DNA from: Sphaerisporangium fuscum | GTDB taxonomy: Bacteria; Actinomycetota; Actinomycetes; Streptosporangiales; Streptosporangiaceae | NCBI RefSeq assembly: GCF_018531465.1 | Contig: NZ_JAHDTF010000028.1 | Coordinates: 84,437 to 148,436 of the forward strand | Length of the DNA stretch: 64,000 nucleotides | Direction of reading: 5' to 3' | Shown here: positions 7,914 through 16,812 of the stretch, in pieces | Numbering within the stretch: position 1 is the stretch's first letter | Layout: each line of letters starts with the position of its first letter | Made by a program: the position numbers and the translations under genes | The notes under the pieces: model-generated | Told to the model about the DNA's origin: nothing | Database searches by the model: none | What the model saw: only the letters and a program-made list of their open reading frames with translations

Positions 7914-10604
7914 TCAGGTGATGACCAGCCTGGCCAGCTCGGCCCGGGAGGTGATGCCCAGCTTGGGAAAGGCCTTGTACAGGTGGTAGGCGACCGTGCG
8001 CGGGCTCAGGAACAGCTGTGAGCCGATCTCCCGGTTGGAGGCGCCGCCGGCCGCCAGCCGTACCACGTTGAGCTCCTGCGGGGTGAGCGTCGCCGGCAGG
8101 TCCTCGCCGAAGTGACAAGGGGACGGCGATACACCGGTGGCACGCAGTTCCGCCGCCGCTCGCTCGGCCCACGGGACGGCACCGAGGCGGGTGAAGGTGT
8201 CCATGGCGGCGTTCAGATGCGTCCGGGACTCGGTGCGGCGCTGCCGGCGTCGCAGCCATTCGCCGTACAGCAACTCCGTGCGGGCCTGCTCGAAGGGCTG
8301 CTCGCTCTCGCGGTGCAGGGCCAGCGCCCGCTCGTACGCCGCGCCGTCGCCGGTCACCATGGCCTGGCAGCGCTCCAGGATGGCCAGCGTCCAGGGCTGC
8401 CGGGTGGCCCGCGCCCAGGAGGCGAAGCGTTCGAGCGCCTGATGTGCCCGGTGAGGGGTGCCCGCCCGGACGGCCGCCTCGACATGGTCGGGGTAGGCGT
8501 ACCTCCAGATGAAGGCGTTCCGGCTCGGCCCGGCGGGGACGCCGTCCATGCGCTCCAGGACCGAGGCGTACCGGCCCGCCACCAGGTCGAGCATGATGGA
8601 GGCGTAGATGGCCCACGTGCCGCCGGTCATCCACGTCTCGGCCGTCTGCGCTCGTGCCATCAGCTTGTGGCATTCGTCCTCGGCCCCGGCCACCGCGGCG
8701 AGCCAGGCGGACATACCGGACAGGTAGAAGTGCCAGTACGGCTGGTCGATGTCCGCCGCGATGTGCAGCCCCTCGCTCACGCTGGCTCGCGCCGCGCGGT
8801 GGCCTCCGTTGAGGATCTGGGCGGCGGCCTGCAGCATCATGGCCTGTGGGAGCCGCCCGACCCGTCCGGCCTGGCGGCACTCCGCGACCAGGAGGTTCGC
8901 GTCCTCCAGCATCACCTGCTGGTCGCCATGGACGAATCCGAGGTAGGTCGCCATGACGCGCAGCTCGTACGGGAGCGCCGGCCGGCGTCCGAGAATGGAA
9001 GGCATGGTGATGACGGCGTTGTATTCGCCTCGCAGCAGGTGGGACACCTGCCGGTTGAACTCGTTGATCACGCTCAGCGGGCCGTCGACGAGCGGGGTGA
9101 GTTCCGCCGTGCGGCGGGCCAGGGCGGCCTGGCCGGGATGCGGACGGCTGCTCCAGGTGTAGACGGCGGCCAGGCTGAGCATGGACAGCGTTGTCTCCTG
9201 ATCGGATGCGCCCAGGGCCTCCACGCCGTCGTGGAGCAGCCGGGTGGCCTCCAGCGGCCGCCCCGCGTGGAAGGCCAGCATCGCCCGCACCCGCGCCACG
9301 TCGGCCACCACCGCCGGCTCCGACACCACCGGCACCGCCCGGCGGGTGAGCTCCTCGGCGCGCGGCCACAGGCCCGCGTCCAGAGCGGCGGCCGCGGCGG
9401 CGGACCAGCGTCGTGCCTGGGCCGCCGGATCGGCCGAGAGCCGTGCCGCCCGCTCGTACCCCGCTGAGGCCGCGGCCCGGCCACCGCGTCTGGCGGCGCG
9501 GGTGGCGGCCTCCTCCAGCCCTCGGGCCACCTGCTCGTCGGGTCCCGTGGCCACGGCCGCCAGATGCCAGGCCCGCCGATCCTCGTCGGTGACCTCGGCC
9601 AGGGCCTGATGCGCGGCGACCCGCTGGGCCACGTCCGCCGCCAGCCGGGCCGCCGTGCGGACCAGGGGATGGCGGAAGGCGACACCCGCCCCGGTGATCC
9701 GGACCAGCCCGGCGCGTTCGGCGGGGGCGAAGTCGGTGAGCGACACTCCCAAGCCGTGCAGCGCGCGGTTGAGCGTGTCGAGGTCGCCGCTGTCGTCCAG
9801 CGCCGCCACCAGCACACATGTCCGGGACGCGGCGGGCAGCTCCTCGATCCTCGCGCGGAAACCCGCCAGCACCCGGCCGGAGACAGGCTCGGCCACGCCG
9901 AGGGAGAAGGCCAGCGGTACGGACGCCCCGGCCCGTTGCTCGGGTGTGAGCGTGTGCGGCAGCTCCAGCAGCGCCAGGGGGTTGCCGTGCGCCTCGGCCA
10001 CGATCAGCTCGCGCACGGCCAGCGCCAGCTCGTCCGCACGCTCGGCGAGCAGGCGCGCGGCCGGCTCCGGGGCCAGCCCGGTCAGCCGCAGCTCCGGCTG
10101 GCCCGAGGCCGGGAAGGACGGTCCGTCGTCCCTCGCGGCGAAGATGACGACGATGGGCTCGGCGTGCAGGCGGCGGGCCGCGAAAAGCAGGGCGTCCGCC
10201 GACTCCTGGTCCAGCCACTGGGCGTCGTCCACCAGGCAGACCAGCGGCTGGTCGGCCGCCAGTTCGGTCAGCAGGCTCAGGGTGGCGAGCCGGATGAGGA
10301 AGCGGTCACCGGGCGCCGCCCTGCCCAGCCCCAGCGCGCTCATCAGGGCGTCGGCCTGTTGTCCCGGCAGCGCCTGGATGCGGTCGAACATCGGGCGGAG
10401 CAGCAGGTGCAGCGCAGCGAACGGCAGCTCGGCCTCCGACTCGACCCCGCTCACCCGCAGGACACGCCCCTGAGCGGTGCGGGCGACGTACTCCAGCAGC
10501 GCGGTCTTCCCGATTCCCGCCTCACCACTCAGGATGAGTACGCCAGTACGATCGGCCAGCAGCCGATCGATCGCCGACTGTTCCGCCTCGCGGCCGTAGA
10601 GCAT
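7914..10604 (-). CDS. LAL-type LuxR regulator with AAA ATPase domain
   Basis: An 896-aa large ATP-binding LuxR regulator. The N-terminal P-loop GEAGIGKT is at 27-34, with Walker B PLVCLVDDAQW near 120-130. A long helical, TPR-like middle follows. The C-terminal LuxR helix-turn-helix at about 838-896 reads LTPQELNVVRLAAGGASNREIG and LSPRTVAYHLYKAFPKLGI. LAL proteins are pathway activators that respond to carbohydrate or small-molecule signals and bind ATP. It is upstream of and co-directional with the M24/SRPBCC/MBL genes, and the 67-nt gap makes it their likely activator. The 213 bp upstream to the arsR stop hold no further gene that I can support. Confidence 0.92.
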   Translation of the reverse strand: MLYGREAEQSAIDRLLADRTGVLILSGEAGIGKTALLEYVARTAQGRVLRVSGVESEAELPFAALHLLLRPMFDRIQALPGQQADALMSALGLGRAAPGDRFLIRLATLSLLTELAADQPLVCLVDDAQWLDQESADALLFAARRLHAEPIVVIFAARDDGPSFPASGQPELRLTGLAPEPAARLLAERADELALAVRELIVAEAHGNPLALLELPHTLTPEQRAGASVPLAFSLGVAEPVSGRVLAGFRARIEELPAASRTCVLVAALDDSGDLDTLNRALHGLGVSLTDFAPAERAGLVRITGAGVAFRHPLVRTAARLAADVAQRVAAHQALAEVTDEDRRAWHLAAVATGPDEQVARGLEEAATRAARRGGRAAASAGYERAARLSADPAAQARRWSAAAAAALDAGLWPRAEELTRRAVPVVSEPAVVADVARVRAMLAFHAGRPLEATRLLHDGVEALGASDQETTLSMLSLAAVYTWSSRPHPGQAALARRTAELTPLVDGPLSVINEFNRQVSHLLRGEYNAVITMPSILGRRPALPYELRVMATYLGFVHGDQQVMLEDANLLVAECRQAGRVGRLPQAMMLQAAAQILNGGHRAARASVSEGLHIAADIDQPYWHFYLSGMSAWLAAVAGAEDECHKLMARAQTAETWMTGGTWAIYASIMLDLVAGRYASVLERMDGVPAGPSRNAFIWRYAYPDHVEAAVRAGTPHRAHQALERFASWARATRQPWTLAILERCQAMVTGDGAAYERALALHRESEQPFEQARTELLYGEWLRRRQRRTESRTHLNAAMDTFTRLGAVPWAERAAAELRATGVSPSPCHFGEDLPATLTPQELNVVRLAAGGASNREIGSQLFLSPRTVAYHLYKAFPKLGITSRAELARLVIT

Positions 10605-10817
10605 GCCTCATAGTGTGCCGCAGTGGGCGTCCACCCCAAGGCAGGGGTGAACCCCCCCGATCGGGCAGAGCGCCGTGTACTCACGGGACTGCTTGCCAGC
10701 CCTCCCGCAACGGCGGCACCACTCCCGACTGCGCGGCACGCACTTTCTGCCTGCGGTCGTCGTCGGCAGGTGGGGCGCGGCGCGTGCTTGTCGGCGGCTT
10801 GGTTGGTGCTGTCCCGA

Positions 10818-11162
10818 TCAGTGCTGGGCGCTTGGTCGTTCGATGGGGGCGGCGTTGATGTCGGCGGCGGTCAGCAGGGCGTCGAGCAGGCCCGGGAAGC
10901 GGATGTCGAGGTCTTCGCGGCGCAGTGACAGTAGGTTCTCGCGGCCGTAGGGGCGCTGCCAGATGATCCCGCTGTCGCGCAGAACCTTCCAGTGACGGGT
11001 CAGCGTCGACTTCGACACGCCGTCGAGGATCGTCCCGCACGCCTGCTCGCCGCCCGCGGCGAGCGTACGGACGATCTCCAGGCGCAACGGGTTGCCCAGG
11101 GCCGTGAGGACGTTCTCCAGCCGGATCTGGTGGCGTTCGGGATGCTGAGGGATCACGGACAC
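10818..11162 (-). CDS. ArsR/winged-helix transcriptional regulator
   Basis: A 114-aa winged-helix repressor. Its core TALGNPLRLEIVRTLAAGGE, then SKSTLTRHWKVLRDSGIIWQRPYGREN, is an ArsR-type helix-turn-helix and wing. No metal-binding CxC motif is visible (the only Cys is in QACGTIL), so it is probably not a metal sensor. It is divergent from an MFS efflux gene across a 124-bp gap with repeated GTTTACGTA and an inverted repeat. The likely role is repression of the pump and itself. Confidence 0.87.
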   Translation of the reverse strand: MSVIPQHPERHQIRLENVLTALGNPLRLEIVRTLAAGGEQACGTILDGVSKSTLTRHWKVLRDSGIIWQRPYGRENLLSLRREDLDIRFPGLLDALLTAADINAAPIERPSAQH

Positions 11163-11163
11163 A

Positions 11164-11262
11164 GTTTACGTACGCGTACTAGCGAACATTCGTCATCCTC
11201 CTTCGATCTAGATCTTACGTCTGTTTACGTATCTACGTACTGTATGCGAGTATGCGTACAGT
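11164..11262. promoter_or_regulatory. ArsR/MFS divergent control region
   Basis: GTTTACGTA occurs twice (11164-11172 and 11223-11231). An imperfect inverted repeat lies at 11239-11262 with arms ACTGTATGCG and TGCGTACAGT (8 of 10 pair), 24 bp before the MFS start. These are candidate operators for the adjacent ArsR-like protein. Confidence 0.45.
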
Positions 11263-11286
11263 CATACCAATGTGGAAGGCGGACTG

Positions 11287-12762
11287 ATGACCGATATGTC
11301 CATGTCGTCGGGTCGGAGTCGGCGAGGTGGCACCCGGCTGGGCTGGAGCCTGGCCCTGCTGGCGCTGGCGCAGCTGATCTTCTCCCTCGATCTCAACATC
11401 GTGTTCGTGGCGCTGCCGGAGATCGGCGCCGACCTGGGCTTTTCCGGCCAGACACAGCAGTGGGTCGTCAGCGCCTACGTCGTGTTCGCGGGAGGGTTCC
11501 TGTTGCTGGGCGGACGCGCCGCCGACCTGCTCGGCCGCCGCCGGATCTTCGTTCTCGCCCTGACCGTCTACGCCGCTTCCTCGCTGGCCGGCGGACTGGC
11601 GGGCACCCCGGGTGTCATCGTCGTCGCCCGCGCGATCCAGGGCATCGGCGGAGCGCTACTGCTGCCCTCGACCCTGTCACTGATCAATACGCTCTTCGAG
11701 GAGGGGCCCCGGCGGAATCGCGCGCTGGCGGTGTGGGGCGGCGCCGGAGCCAGCGGGCTCACGGTCGGCGCCCTGCTCGGCGGCGTCCTCACGCAGGCGT
11801 TCGGCTGGCCTGCCGTCTTCTTCGTCAACGTGCCCTTGGCCGGCCTTGTCGCCATCGCCGCCCTGGCCGTCATTCCGCGTGACGGGCGTCGTCAAGAAGA
11901 CCGCAGGTTCGACCTGCCAGGCGCCATGACGGTGACCGGCGGCGCGACACTGCTGGTGTTCGTCCTGGTCCAGGGACCGGAGATCGGCTGGATGTCCCCG
12001 GCGATCATCGCGGTGGTGGCTCTGGCGGTGGTGCTGCTGGCCGCGTTCGTGGTCATCGAGTGGCGCAGCGCCGACCCGCTGATGCCGCCCCGGCTTTTCG
12101 GCAACCGCAGCCTCGTGGCCGGGATCACGGTCACCTTCCTCTACATGGCGACGTTCGGCACCCTGCCGTACTTCCTGACCGTGCTGCTGCAGACCGTCCA
12201 TCGCTTCAGCGCACTGCAGACCGGCCTGGCCTTCCTCGTACCGTCACTCGCGATCGCGACCGGTACCCAACTCGGAGAGCGCCTCGCCACCCGCCTCGGC
12301 ACCCGCACCACCCTGCTCGCCGGTTTCCTCACCGGAGCGGTCGGCACTCTCTTCCTCGCACTCGGATTCCACCACAGCAGCGGTTACCCCGCGATCGTCC
12401 CGGGGCTAGTGATCTCGGGCGTGGGCCAGGGCGTCACCTGGACCGCCATGTGGATCGCCGCAGCGGCCGGAGTCGCGCCCCGCGAACAAGGCGTCGCCTC
12501 CGGCATGGCCTCCACCACGCTCAACCTCGGCAACGCCATCGGTCTCGCGGTACTCATCGCGATCGCCAACGCCGGCGCCAAGGGATCAGGGCCGGCACTC
12601 CGCTCCTCGATCGCCGACGGAAGCCGTACCGCCGTCTACCTCGCCGCCGCCGGCATGCTGCTCGGAACCCTCATCGCGCTGCTCTCGCCGCGCCGTACCG
12701 CCACCACCCCGCAGGCCGCAGGCGACGACGTACCCGAGCCGGCCGAACGCCACACGGTCTGA
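11287..12762 (+). CDS. MFS drug efflux transporter (DHA2, 14-TM type)
   Basis: A 491-aa inner-membrane proton-coupled exporter. It has the DHA2 pattern: the first helix ends with LDLNIVFVALPEIGADL, then QQWVVSAYVVFAGGFLLLGGRAADLLGRRRIF (motif A). About 14 hydrophobic segments end near residue 470. I prefer the ATG at 11287, with GGAAGG/AGGCGG just upstream, over the GTG at 11272. It is divergently transcribed from an ArsR-type repressor, which suggests inducible efflux of a toxic small molecule. The substrate cannot be read. Confidence 0.9.
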   Translation: MTDMSMSSGRSRRGGTRLGWSLALLALAQLIFSLDLNIVFVALPEIGADLGFSGQTQQWVVSAYVVFAGGFLLLGGRAADLLGRRRIFVLALTVYAASSLAGGLAGTPGVIVVARAIQGIGGALLLPSTLSLINTLFEEGPRRNRALAVWGGAGASGLTVGALLGGVLTQAFGWPAVFFVNVPLAGLVAIAALAVIPRDGRRQEDRRFDLPGAMTVTGGATLLVFVLVQGPEIGWMSPAIIAVVALAVVLLAAFVVIEWRSADPLMPPRLFGNRSLVAGITVTFLYMATFGTLPYFLTVLLQTVHRFSALQTGLAFLVPSLAIATGTQLGERLATRLGTRTTLLAGFLTGAVGTLFLALGFHHSSGYPAIVPGLVISGVGQGVTWTAMWIAAAAGVAPREQGVASGMASTTLNLGNAIGLAVLIAIANAGAKGSGPALRSSIADGSRTAVYLAAAGMLLGTLIALLSPRRTATTPQAAGDDVPEPAERHTV

Positions 12763-12800
12763 TGGGGGGGAGCCCTGCCCGCCCGATGGGGGGCGGGGAC

Positions 12801-12849
12801 TCCAGTGGGTTCAGCGTGAATGAAGGTCTTCACGACGGAACCCACTGGA
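12801..12849. repeat. Large nested inverted repeat
   Basis: Outer arms of 12 bp (TCCAGTGGGTTC at 12801-12812 and its complement at 12838-12849) enclose inner 6-bp arms CGTGAA/TTCACG (12815-12820 and 12829-12834). It lies 38 bp after the MFS stop and could act as its terminator, though no T-run follows. It overlaps the start of a transposase remnant and may belong to that element. Confidence 0.45.
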
Positions 12850-13040
12850 CTTCGACCACGAGAACTGTCCAATACGTCACCGACCTGCTGCGCAAGCACC
12901 TGAAAGCGATCAGATCGCGGTGGCGGTCCCTGCCGGCGGGCCGGATCGTCGTGATCGTCCTGGCCGTGCCGCGCCCCGACCAGCACGAGCACCCACGAAC
13001 CCCGCCACCAGCGGAAACCAAGTTGGTGGATCTCCGATGA
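12820..13040 (+). pseudogene. Transposase N-terminal remnant (IS5-superfamily-like), frameshifted
   Basis: From the ATG at 12820 one frame reads MKVFTTEPTGLRP. Another frame continues with TTRTVQYVTDLLRKHLKAI and RSRWRSLPAGRIVVIVLAV. This is the style of the N-terminal region of actinobacterial IS5-superfamily transposases (helix ...LLRKH-x-KAI-GSRWRKL...). The two parts are in different frames and nothing of the DDE core follows, so it is a dead fragment. The family assignment rests on memory of the motif. Confidence 0.42.
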
Positions 13041-13059
13041 AGATCCGACTGCACCTCGG

Positions 13060-13353
13060 TCAGTCGATGCCTTCGACGATGCGGAAGTCGCGCTCGACGC
13101 CGTCGGAGAGGGCGACCAGCGCCTCCTGGTAGGCCGCACTCTCGTACGCCGCGACGGCCTGCTCGAAGCTGTCGAACTCGACCAGGACGGTGCGCTCGGC
13201 GATTCCGGCGTCATGCGCCACGACCCGGCCGCCACGGACGCGGGTCCGACCGCCCGCGGCCCGGACGGCCGGACCGGCCAGCTTGTTGTAAGCGGCCAGC
13301 TTCTCAGGGTCCGAAATGGTGCGGTAGACGCTGACCCAGTAGCCCTTGAGCAT
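13060..13353 (-). CDS. DUF1330 family protein
   Basis: A 97-aa small alpha/beta (dimeric ferredoxin-like barrel) protein: KGYWVSVYRTISDPEKLAAYNKLAGPAV, the VRGGRV turn, and FDSFEQAVAAYESAAYQEA are hallmarks of DUF1330. The family has no settled function; members are small cytosolic stress- or metabolism-linked proteins. AGGTTCC lies just upstream of the ATG. It stands alone between the transposase remnant and a low-content region. An inverted repeat about 210 bp upstream (13560-13578) may control its promoter. Confidence 0.85.
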   Translation of the reverse strand: MLKGYWVSVYRTISDPEKLAAYNKLAGPAVRAAGGRTRVRGGRVVAHDAGIAERTVLVEFDSFEQAVAAYESAAYQEALVALSDGVERDFRIVEGID

Positions 13354-13559
13354 GGAACCTCCAGTGCTGGGATGAGTGCATGTGACTTACGGGTTGTCTC
13401 GGACGAGCGTCGGCGGGCGAGAGCGAGGCTTGTCAGCGTCGTGATCGCCATGGCGCCGATGCCGACCGGCGCCGCGGTGGTGTAGGCGCTGTCGTCGGGA
13501 AGAGGTGGCCGGGGCCGGTGCCGCGGCGAGGATAGCGCTCCACGGTCATGGCACCCCCT

Positions 13560-13578
13560 TATCGTCGAAGTGACGATA
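13560..13578. promoter_or_regulatory. Inverted repeat TATCGTC-N5-GACGATA
   Basis: A perfect 7-bp inverted repeat with a 5-nt spacer, set in locally AT-richer DNA directly upstream of a small minus-strand ATG. Its size fits a TetR/MarR-type operator. The controlling protein is unknown. Confidence 0.4.
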
Positions 13579-13746
13579 CCTATGATGGCACATCATCCGG
13601 GGTGGGACATATGTGACGAATGCCACGGGAGTACCCGACGCTGCGGACGACATAGTTGAAGCTCTCGGCGCGCTCGCCGTCGATGAGGGCGTGATGGTCG
13701 CCGCAGGGCCGGGCGAGCGGCTCACGATGTGGCGAACCTCGTGACG

Positions 13747-13956
13747 TCAGCCGGGGGACGAACGCCGGGTCCGCCTGGAACAGGTGTCTTCTGGATCACC
13801 ATTGACGTGTCTCTCATGCTCGCGGGTCAGGGCGGCGGCGGATCGGCCGTACAGGTAAGCGCTACGGGCGGCGGTGGTCTTGTCGATCTTGATGGCCGGG
13901 CTGCGGCCGCCCTTGCTGTCCTTGGCCTCGGTCCTCCACTCGATCCGTGTCACCAA
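13747..13956 (-). CDS. Small hypothetical protein (doubtful)
   Basis: A 69-codon frame starting MVTRIEWRTEAKDSKGGR. It has a basic, hydrophilic composition and no recognisable domain, membrane segment or signal. The first 45 residues look protein-like (EWRTEAKD...SPAIKIDKTTAARSAYLY); the last 20 are Arg/Ser-rich and doubtful. It could be a remnant of a longer gene. Low confidence that it is expressed. Confidence 0.25.
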   Translation of the reverse strand: MVTRIEWRTEAKDSKGGRSPAIKIDKTTAARSAYLYGRSAAALTREHERHVNGDPEDTCSRRTRRSSPG

Positions 13957-14194
13957 GGGAGAAGCAGGGGAGCTGCGTCAATGCCGTGCGAAGGTTCGGA
14001 CGGAATCAGCGTTCCGGCGAGTCGGAGTCTCGCGCGTCGCGGCAGCGACAGTTACGCAGAGCTACCTTTCCCTTGGTCGCACCGAGGGGCGGTCTCGGCG
14101 ACCACGAGTCCCGCCTGGTCGTCGTGCAGGTGTCCGGCCGGCGGGCAGAGTCCGCGCTGTGACCTGCGGTCACCGCGTGATCGCTTGTCTTCGT

Positions 14195-14755
14195 TCAATG
14201 CCGGAGCAGTTCGCAGAAGCGGTCCAGGGCGCGGTCGGTGCGGTGGCGGTCGCCGGTGGTCGTCAGATCGAACAGCAGGCCTCGGATGACGGCCATCACC
14301 AGCGTGGGAGTGACGGTGTCGTCAGGGGTGGTGGCGATGTCGCGGAACGTGGCGCCGAGGGTGTCGAACCAGTTCGTGATCGCCTCGGCCTGGTCCGGGT
14401 AGTTCTCGGGGTGAGCCAGGCCGTCGGCGTGCACCTCGAAGATCAGCCGTACGTACGGGGTGCGCTCGGGTGCGCTCATCCAGGCCCAGATGCCGCGCAG
14501 GCGTTCCTCCGGAGAGGCCGCCTCCGGCGGGAGGCTCTCAGCCAACCGTGTCGCACCGCGGCGGCGGGCCTCGGCAAGGACGGCGGACACCAGCTCCTGC
14601 TTGCTGCCGAAGTCGTAGAGCAGCATCCGCGGGCTGGTGTCGAGAGCCGCGGCCAGCGGCCGCAGACTCAATCCGGCCAGGCCGTGTGCCAGTACGTAAT
14701 CGGTCGCCCGCGCCAGCGTGGCCTCCCGTCGGGCGGGATCTGGGGGTCGCCCCAC
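14195..14755 (-). CDS. TetR-family transcriptional regulator
   Basis: A 186-aa regulator starting MGRPPDPARREATLARATDYV. The DNA-binding helix-turn-helix is at about 22-62 (LSLRPLAAALDTSPRMLLYDFGSKQELVSAVLAEA), followed by a TetR_C-type sensor domain. It is divergent from a patatin-like phospholipase gene 82 bp away, and the gap contains a 6-bp inverted repeat (14785-14809). The simplest reading is repression of the phospholipase and itself. Ligand unknown. Confidence 0.88.
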   Translation of the reverse strand: MGRPPDPARREATLARATDYVLAHGLAGLSLRPLAAALDTSPRMLLYDFGSKQELVSAVLAEARRRGATRLAESLPPEAASPEERLRGIWAWMSAPERTPYVRLIFEVHADGLAHPENYPDQAEAITNWFDTLGATFRDIATTPDDTVTPTLVMAVIRGLLFDLTTTGDRHRTDRALDRFCELLRH

Positions 14756-14784
14756 GGTGGATCATCCTCTCGCCAGCGCCGAAC

Positions 14785-14809
14785 CGTACCTACGTCAGTA
14801 TATGGTACG
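14785..14809. promoter_or_regulatory. Inverted repeat CGTACC-N13-GGTACG
   Basis: Perfect 6-bp arms with a 13-bp AT-rich spacer containing TATAT, between the divergent tetR and patatin genes. It is a candidate TetR operator overlapping the promoter. The same arms occur fused as CGTACCGGTACG at 38055-38066. Confidence 0.45.
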
Positions 14810-14837
14810 ACTGTTTCAACAACGGCAGGAGACAGTC

Positions 14838-15692
14838 ATGCATATACTCGACCGGGCACTCGCACTGGGCGCTGGAGGCCCCGTTGGTGCGGCCTGGATG
14901 GCCGGACTGGCCTACGGACTGCGCCGCGGCGGGATGGATCTCAGCGAGGCCGATCTGATCGTCGGCACGTCGACCGGCGCGATCATCGGCGCAGTGCTGG
15001 CCACCGGCCAAGACCCCGGCCGGCTCGCCACCCCGATCCGCCCTGCCGACTCCGGCAGCACTCCTCCCCAGGTGGACAGGCGCCGACTGGGCGAGGTGTT
15101 CGCCGTGCTCGGCAGTGCCGCCGCCAACCCCGACGAGGCGCGGCGCCGAGTGGGCCAGATCGCGCTGGCCGCCGAGACCGGCCCCGAGCAGGCACATATC
15201 GCCCGGATGCGTGCCCTGGCCGGCGCAGACCAATGGCCGGACCGGCAGCTGCTCATCCCCGCGCTGGACGCCGAGACAGGCGAGCAGGAGGTCTTCGACG
15301 GTGCCAGTGGCGCACCGCTGCCCGCCGCCGTGGCGGCAAGCACCGCCTTTCCGGGCATCTACCCACCGATCACCATCAACGGCCGCCGGTACATGGACGG
15401 CTCCCTGCGGTCGGCGACCAACGCCGGACTCGCGGCCGGAGCTCGCACGCTCGTCGTGATCGACCCGCAGGCGCACCTGTTTCCCCGCGAGTTGCTCCAC
15501 CAGGAGCTGGAGGTCGCCGGGGCACGCACAGTGGTGACCATCGATCCAGATCCGGAATCAATACGCGCATTCGGTTCGGACCTGAATGACCGGACGGCCT
15601 GGGAACCTGCCTACCAGGCGGGTCTTCGCCAAGCCACCGATGCCGCAGAGCAGCTCCGTTCCGCGTGGAAGACCGGATCAGACACGGACTGA
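14838..15692 (+). CDS. Patatin-like phospholipase
   Basis: A 284-aa lipid acyl hydrolase with a Ser-Asp dyad. Motifs in order are the oxyanion loop GAGGP (11-15), the nucleophile elbow GTSTG with S45, and the catalytic Asp in YMDGSLRSATNAGLA. The ATG at 14838 follows AGGAG at a good distance; an earlier in-frame start at 14718 would run through the control region. There is no signal peptide, so it is probably cytosolic or peripherally membrane-bound. It is divergent from a TetR regulator. The physiological lipid is unknown. Confidence 0.9.
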   Translation: MHILDRALALGAGGPVGAAWMAGLAYGLRRGGMDLSEADLIVGTSTGAIIGAVLATGQDPGRLATPIRPADSGSTPPQVDRRRLGEVFAVLGSAAANPDEARRRVGQIALAAETGPEQAHIARMRALAGADQWPDRQLLIPALDAETGEQEVFDGASGAPLPAAVAASTAFPGIYPPITINGRRYMDGSLRSATNAGLAAGARTLVVIDPQAHLFPRELLHQELEVAGARTVVTIDPDPESIRAFGSDLNDRTAWEPAYQAGLRQATDAAEQLRSAWKTGSDTD

Positions 15693-15984
15693 GCGCCCGA
15701 TCTCCGGGGTGGTGCGCCCAGGGCGGGGCCAACGAGACGCACGAGTCGGCGGCGATGCCCGCCGGCCGGACTGAGCGCATGACCGCGTACCCGGACCGCG
15801 GTCGACGCCGAATGACAGCTGATCAGCGACCAGCCACCAACCCGCGACAGGTCGTTCGGTCGTCTAGTGCGTTGACCACATACGTTCACCGGGTCTGATG
15901 ACACGCCGTTCGAGGTCCATGGCGGGTGTGCCGGGTGGCCCTACCGCTTAGCCCGAGTGGTGGGGCAACTGTTACGTTCCGTGC

Positions 15985-16482
15985 ATGAAAAGAGTGCCGT
16001 TCACCGGCGGTGAGAAGGAAAGCCTCCAGGCCAGCATGGACCGGCATCGCGACGCGGTGCTGTGGAAGGTCGAGGGTCTGGACGACGAGGCGCTGCGACG
16101 CCCCATGACCCCGTCGGGGACGAACCTCCTGGGCCTGGTCAAGCATCTGGCGGCGGTCGAGTACTGGTGGTTCGCCGACACGTTCGGGCAGGAGCACGAG
16201 GAGCTCCCGTTCGACGACGATGACGAGGACGCCGACCTGCGCGTCGACCCCGGCGAGACCACGGCCGACGTCCTCGCCTTCTACGCCCGCGCCCGCGCGT
16301 CATCGGACAAGGTCATCGAGAAGTTCGGCCTCGAGGACCTCGGCACCAACGAGCGCGGCGAGAGGATGACGCTGCGCTGGGTGCTCATTCACATGATCGA
16401 GGAGACCGCCCGGCACGTCGGCCACATGGACATCGTGCGCGAGCTCATCGACGGCGCGAGCGGCGACCACCGGCGCGCCTAG
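15985..16482 (+). CDS. DinB/DUF664-family protein (mycothiol-transferase-like)
   Basis: A 165-aa four-helix-bundle protein. A metal triad fits H in LVKHLAAVEYWW and the two histidines in HMIEETARHVGHMDIVRELIDG, the standard DinB/YfiT pattern. In actinobacteria many members are mycothiol-dependent S-transferases. An Asp/Glu-rich stretch (PFDDDDEDADLRVDPGE) sits mid-protein. It stands alone with about 290 bp of plain sequence upstream. The specific substrate is not predictable. Confidence 0.87.
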   Translation: MKRVPFTGGEKESLQASMDRHRDAVLWKVEGLDDEALRRPMTPSGTNLLGLVKHLAAVEYWWFADTFGQEHEELPFDDDDEDADLRVDPGETTADVLAFYARARASSDKVIEKFGLEDLGTNERGERMTLRWVLIHMIEETARHVGHMDIVRELIDGASGDHRRA

Positions 16483-16812
16483 TGCTGTCACCGGCAACGA
16501 TCACCAGGTTGGGTGAGGATTTCAGGCGGCCGGTGCAAGGGGTCGGCCGCGCCAGCGGAGACCCTTCTCGCTACGGATGCGGGCACGTTCGCGGCGTTGG
16601 GCGGCCGGCACGTCGGGGTGACGGGGGGCGTCACCTACTTCCATGGCTGCTACTCCGTCGGGGCTTCGCCAGCCGGAACCCCATCTTGATCATCACCATC
16701 CCCACCCAGGCCGCGCCGGCACCTACACCGGAACGATCAACCACCAGGTCGCCCCATACTCCAGCGGTAGGTCGGAGCTGCCACTCGCCTCTGCAGGGAA
16801 CGCACTCGGCAT
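16483..16812. other. Intergenic stretch, no gene supported
   Basis: Between the convergent DinB and ketopantoate-reductase-like genes. Short open frames exist on both strands but none has a start with a ribosome-binding site or a family-like sequence. No clear hairpin was noticed. Confidence 0.5.

Larger units (their letters stand above)
13354..14194. other. Gene-poor region of about 840 bp
   Basis: No convincing full gene. It holds the inverted repeat at 13560-13578, a possible 37-codon minus-strand reading frame starting at an ATG near 13548, and a 69-codon minus-strand frame at 13747-13956 listed separately. The remainder looks like diverged or non-coding sequence. Confidence 0.5.

Noticed and set aside
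12060..13040. Single long plus-strand protein spanning the MFS 3-prime half and the transposase remnant
   Set aside because: The first two thirds are an out-of-frame shadow of the MFS gene; only the last ~60 codons resemble a transposase.
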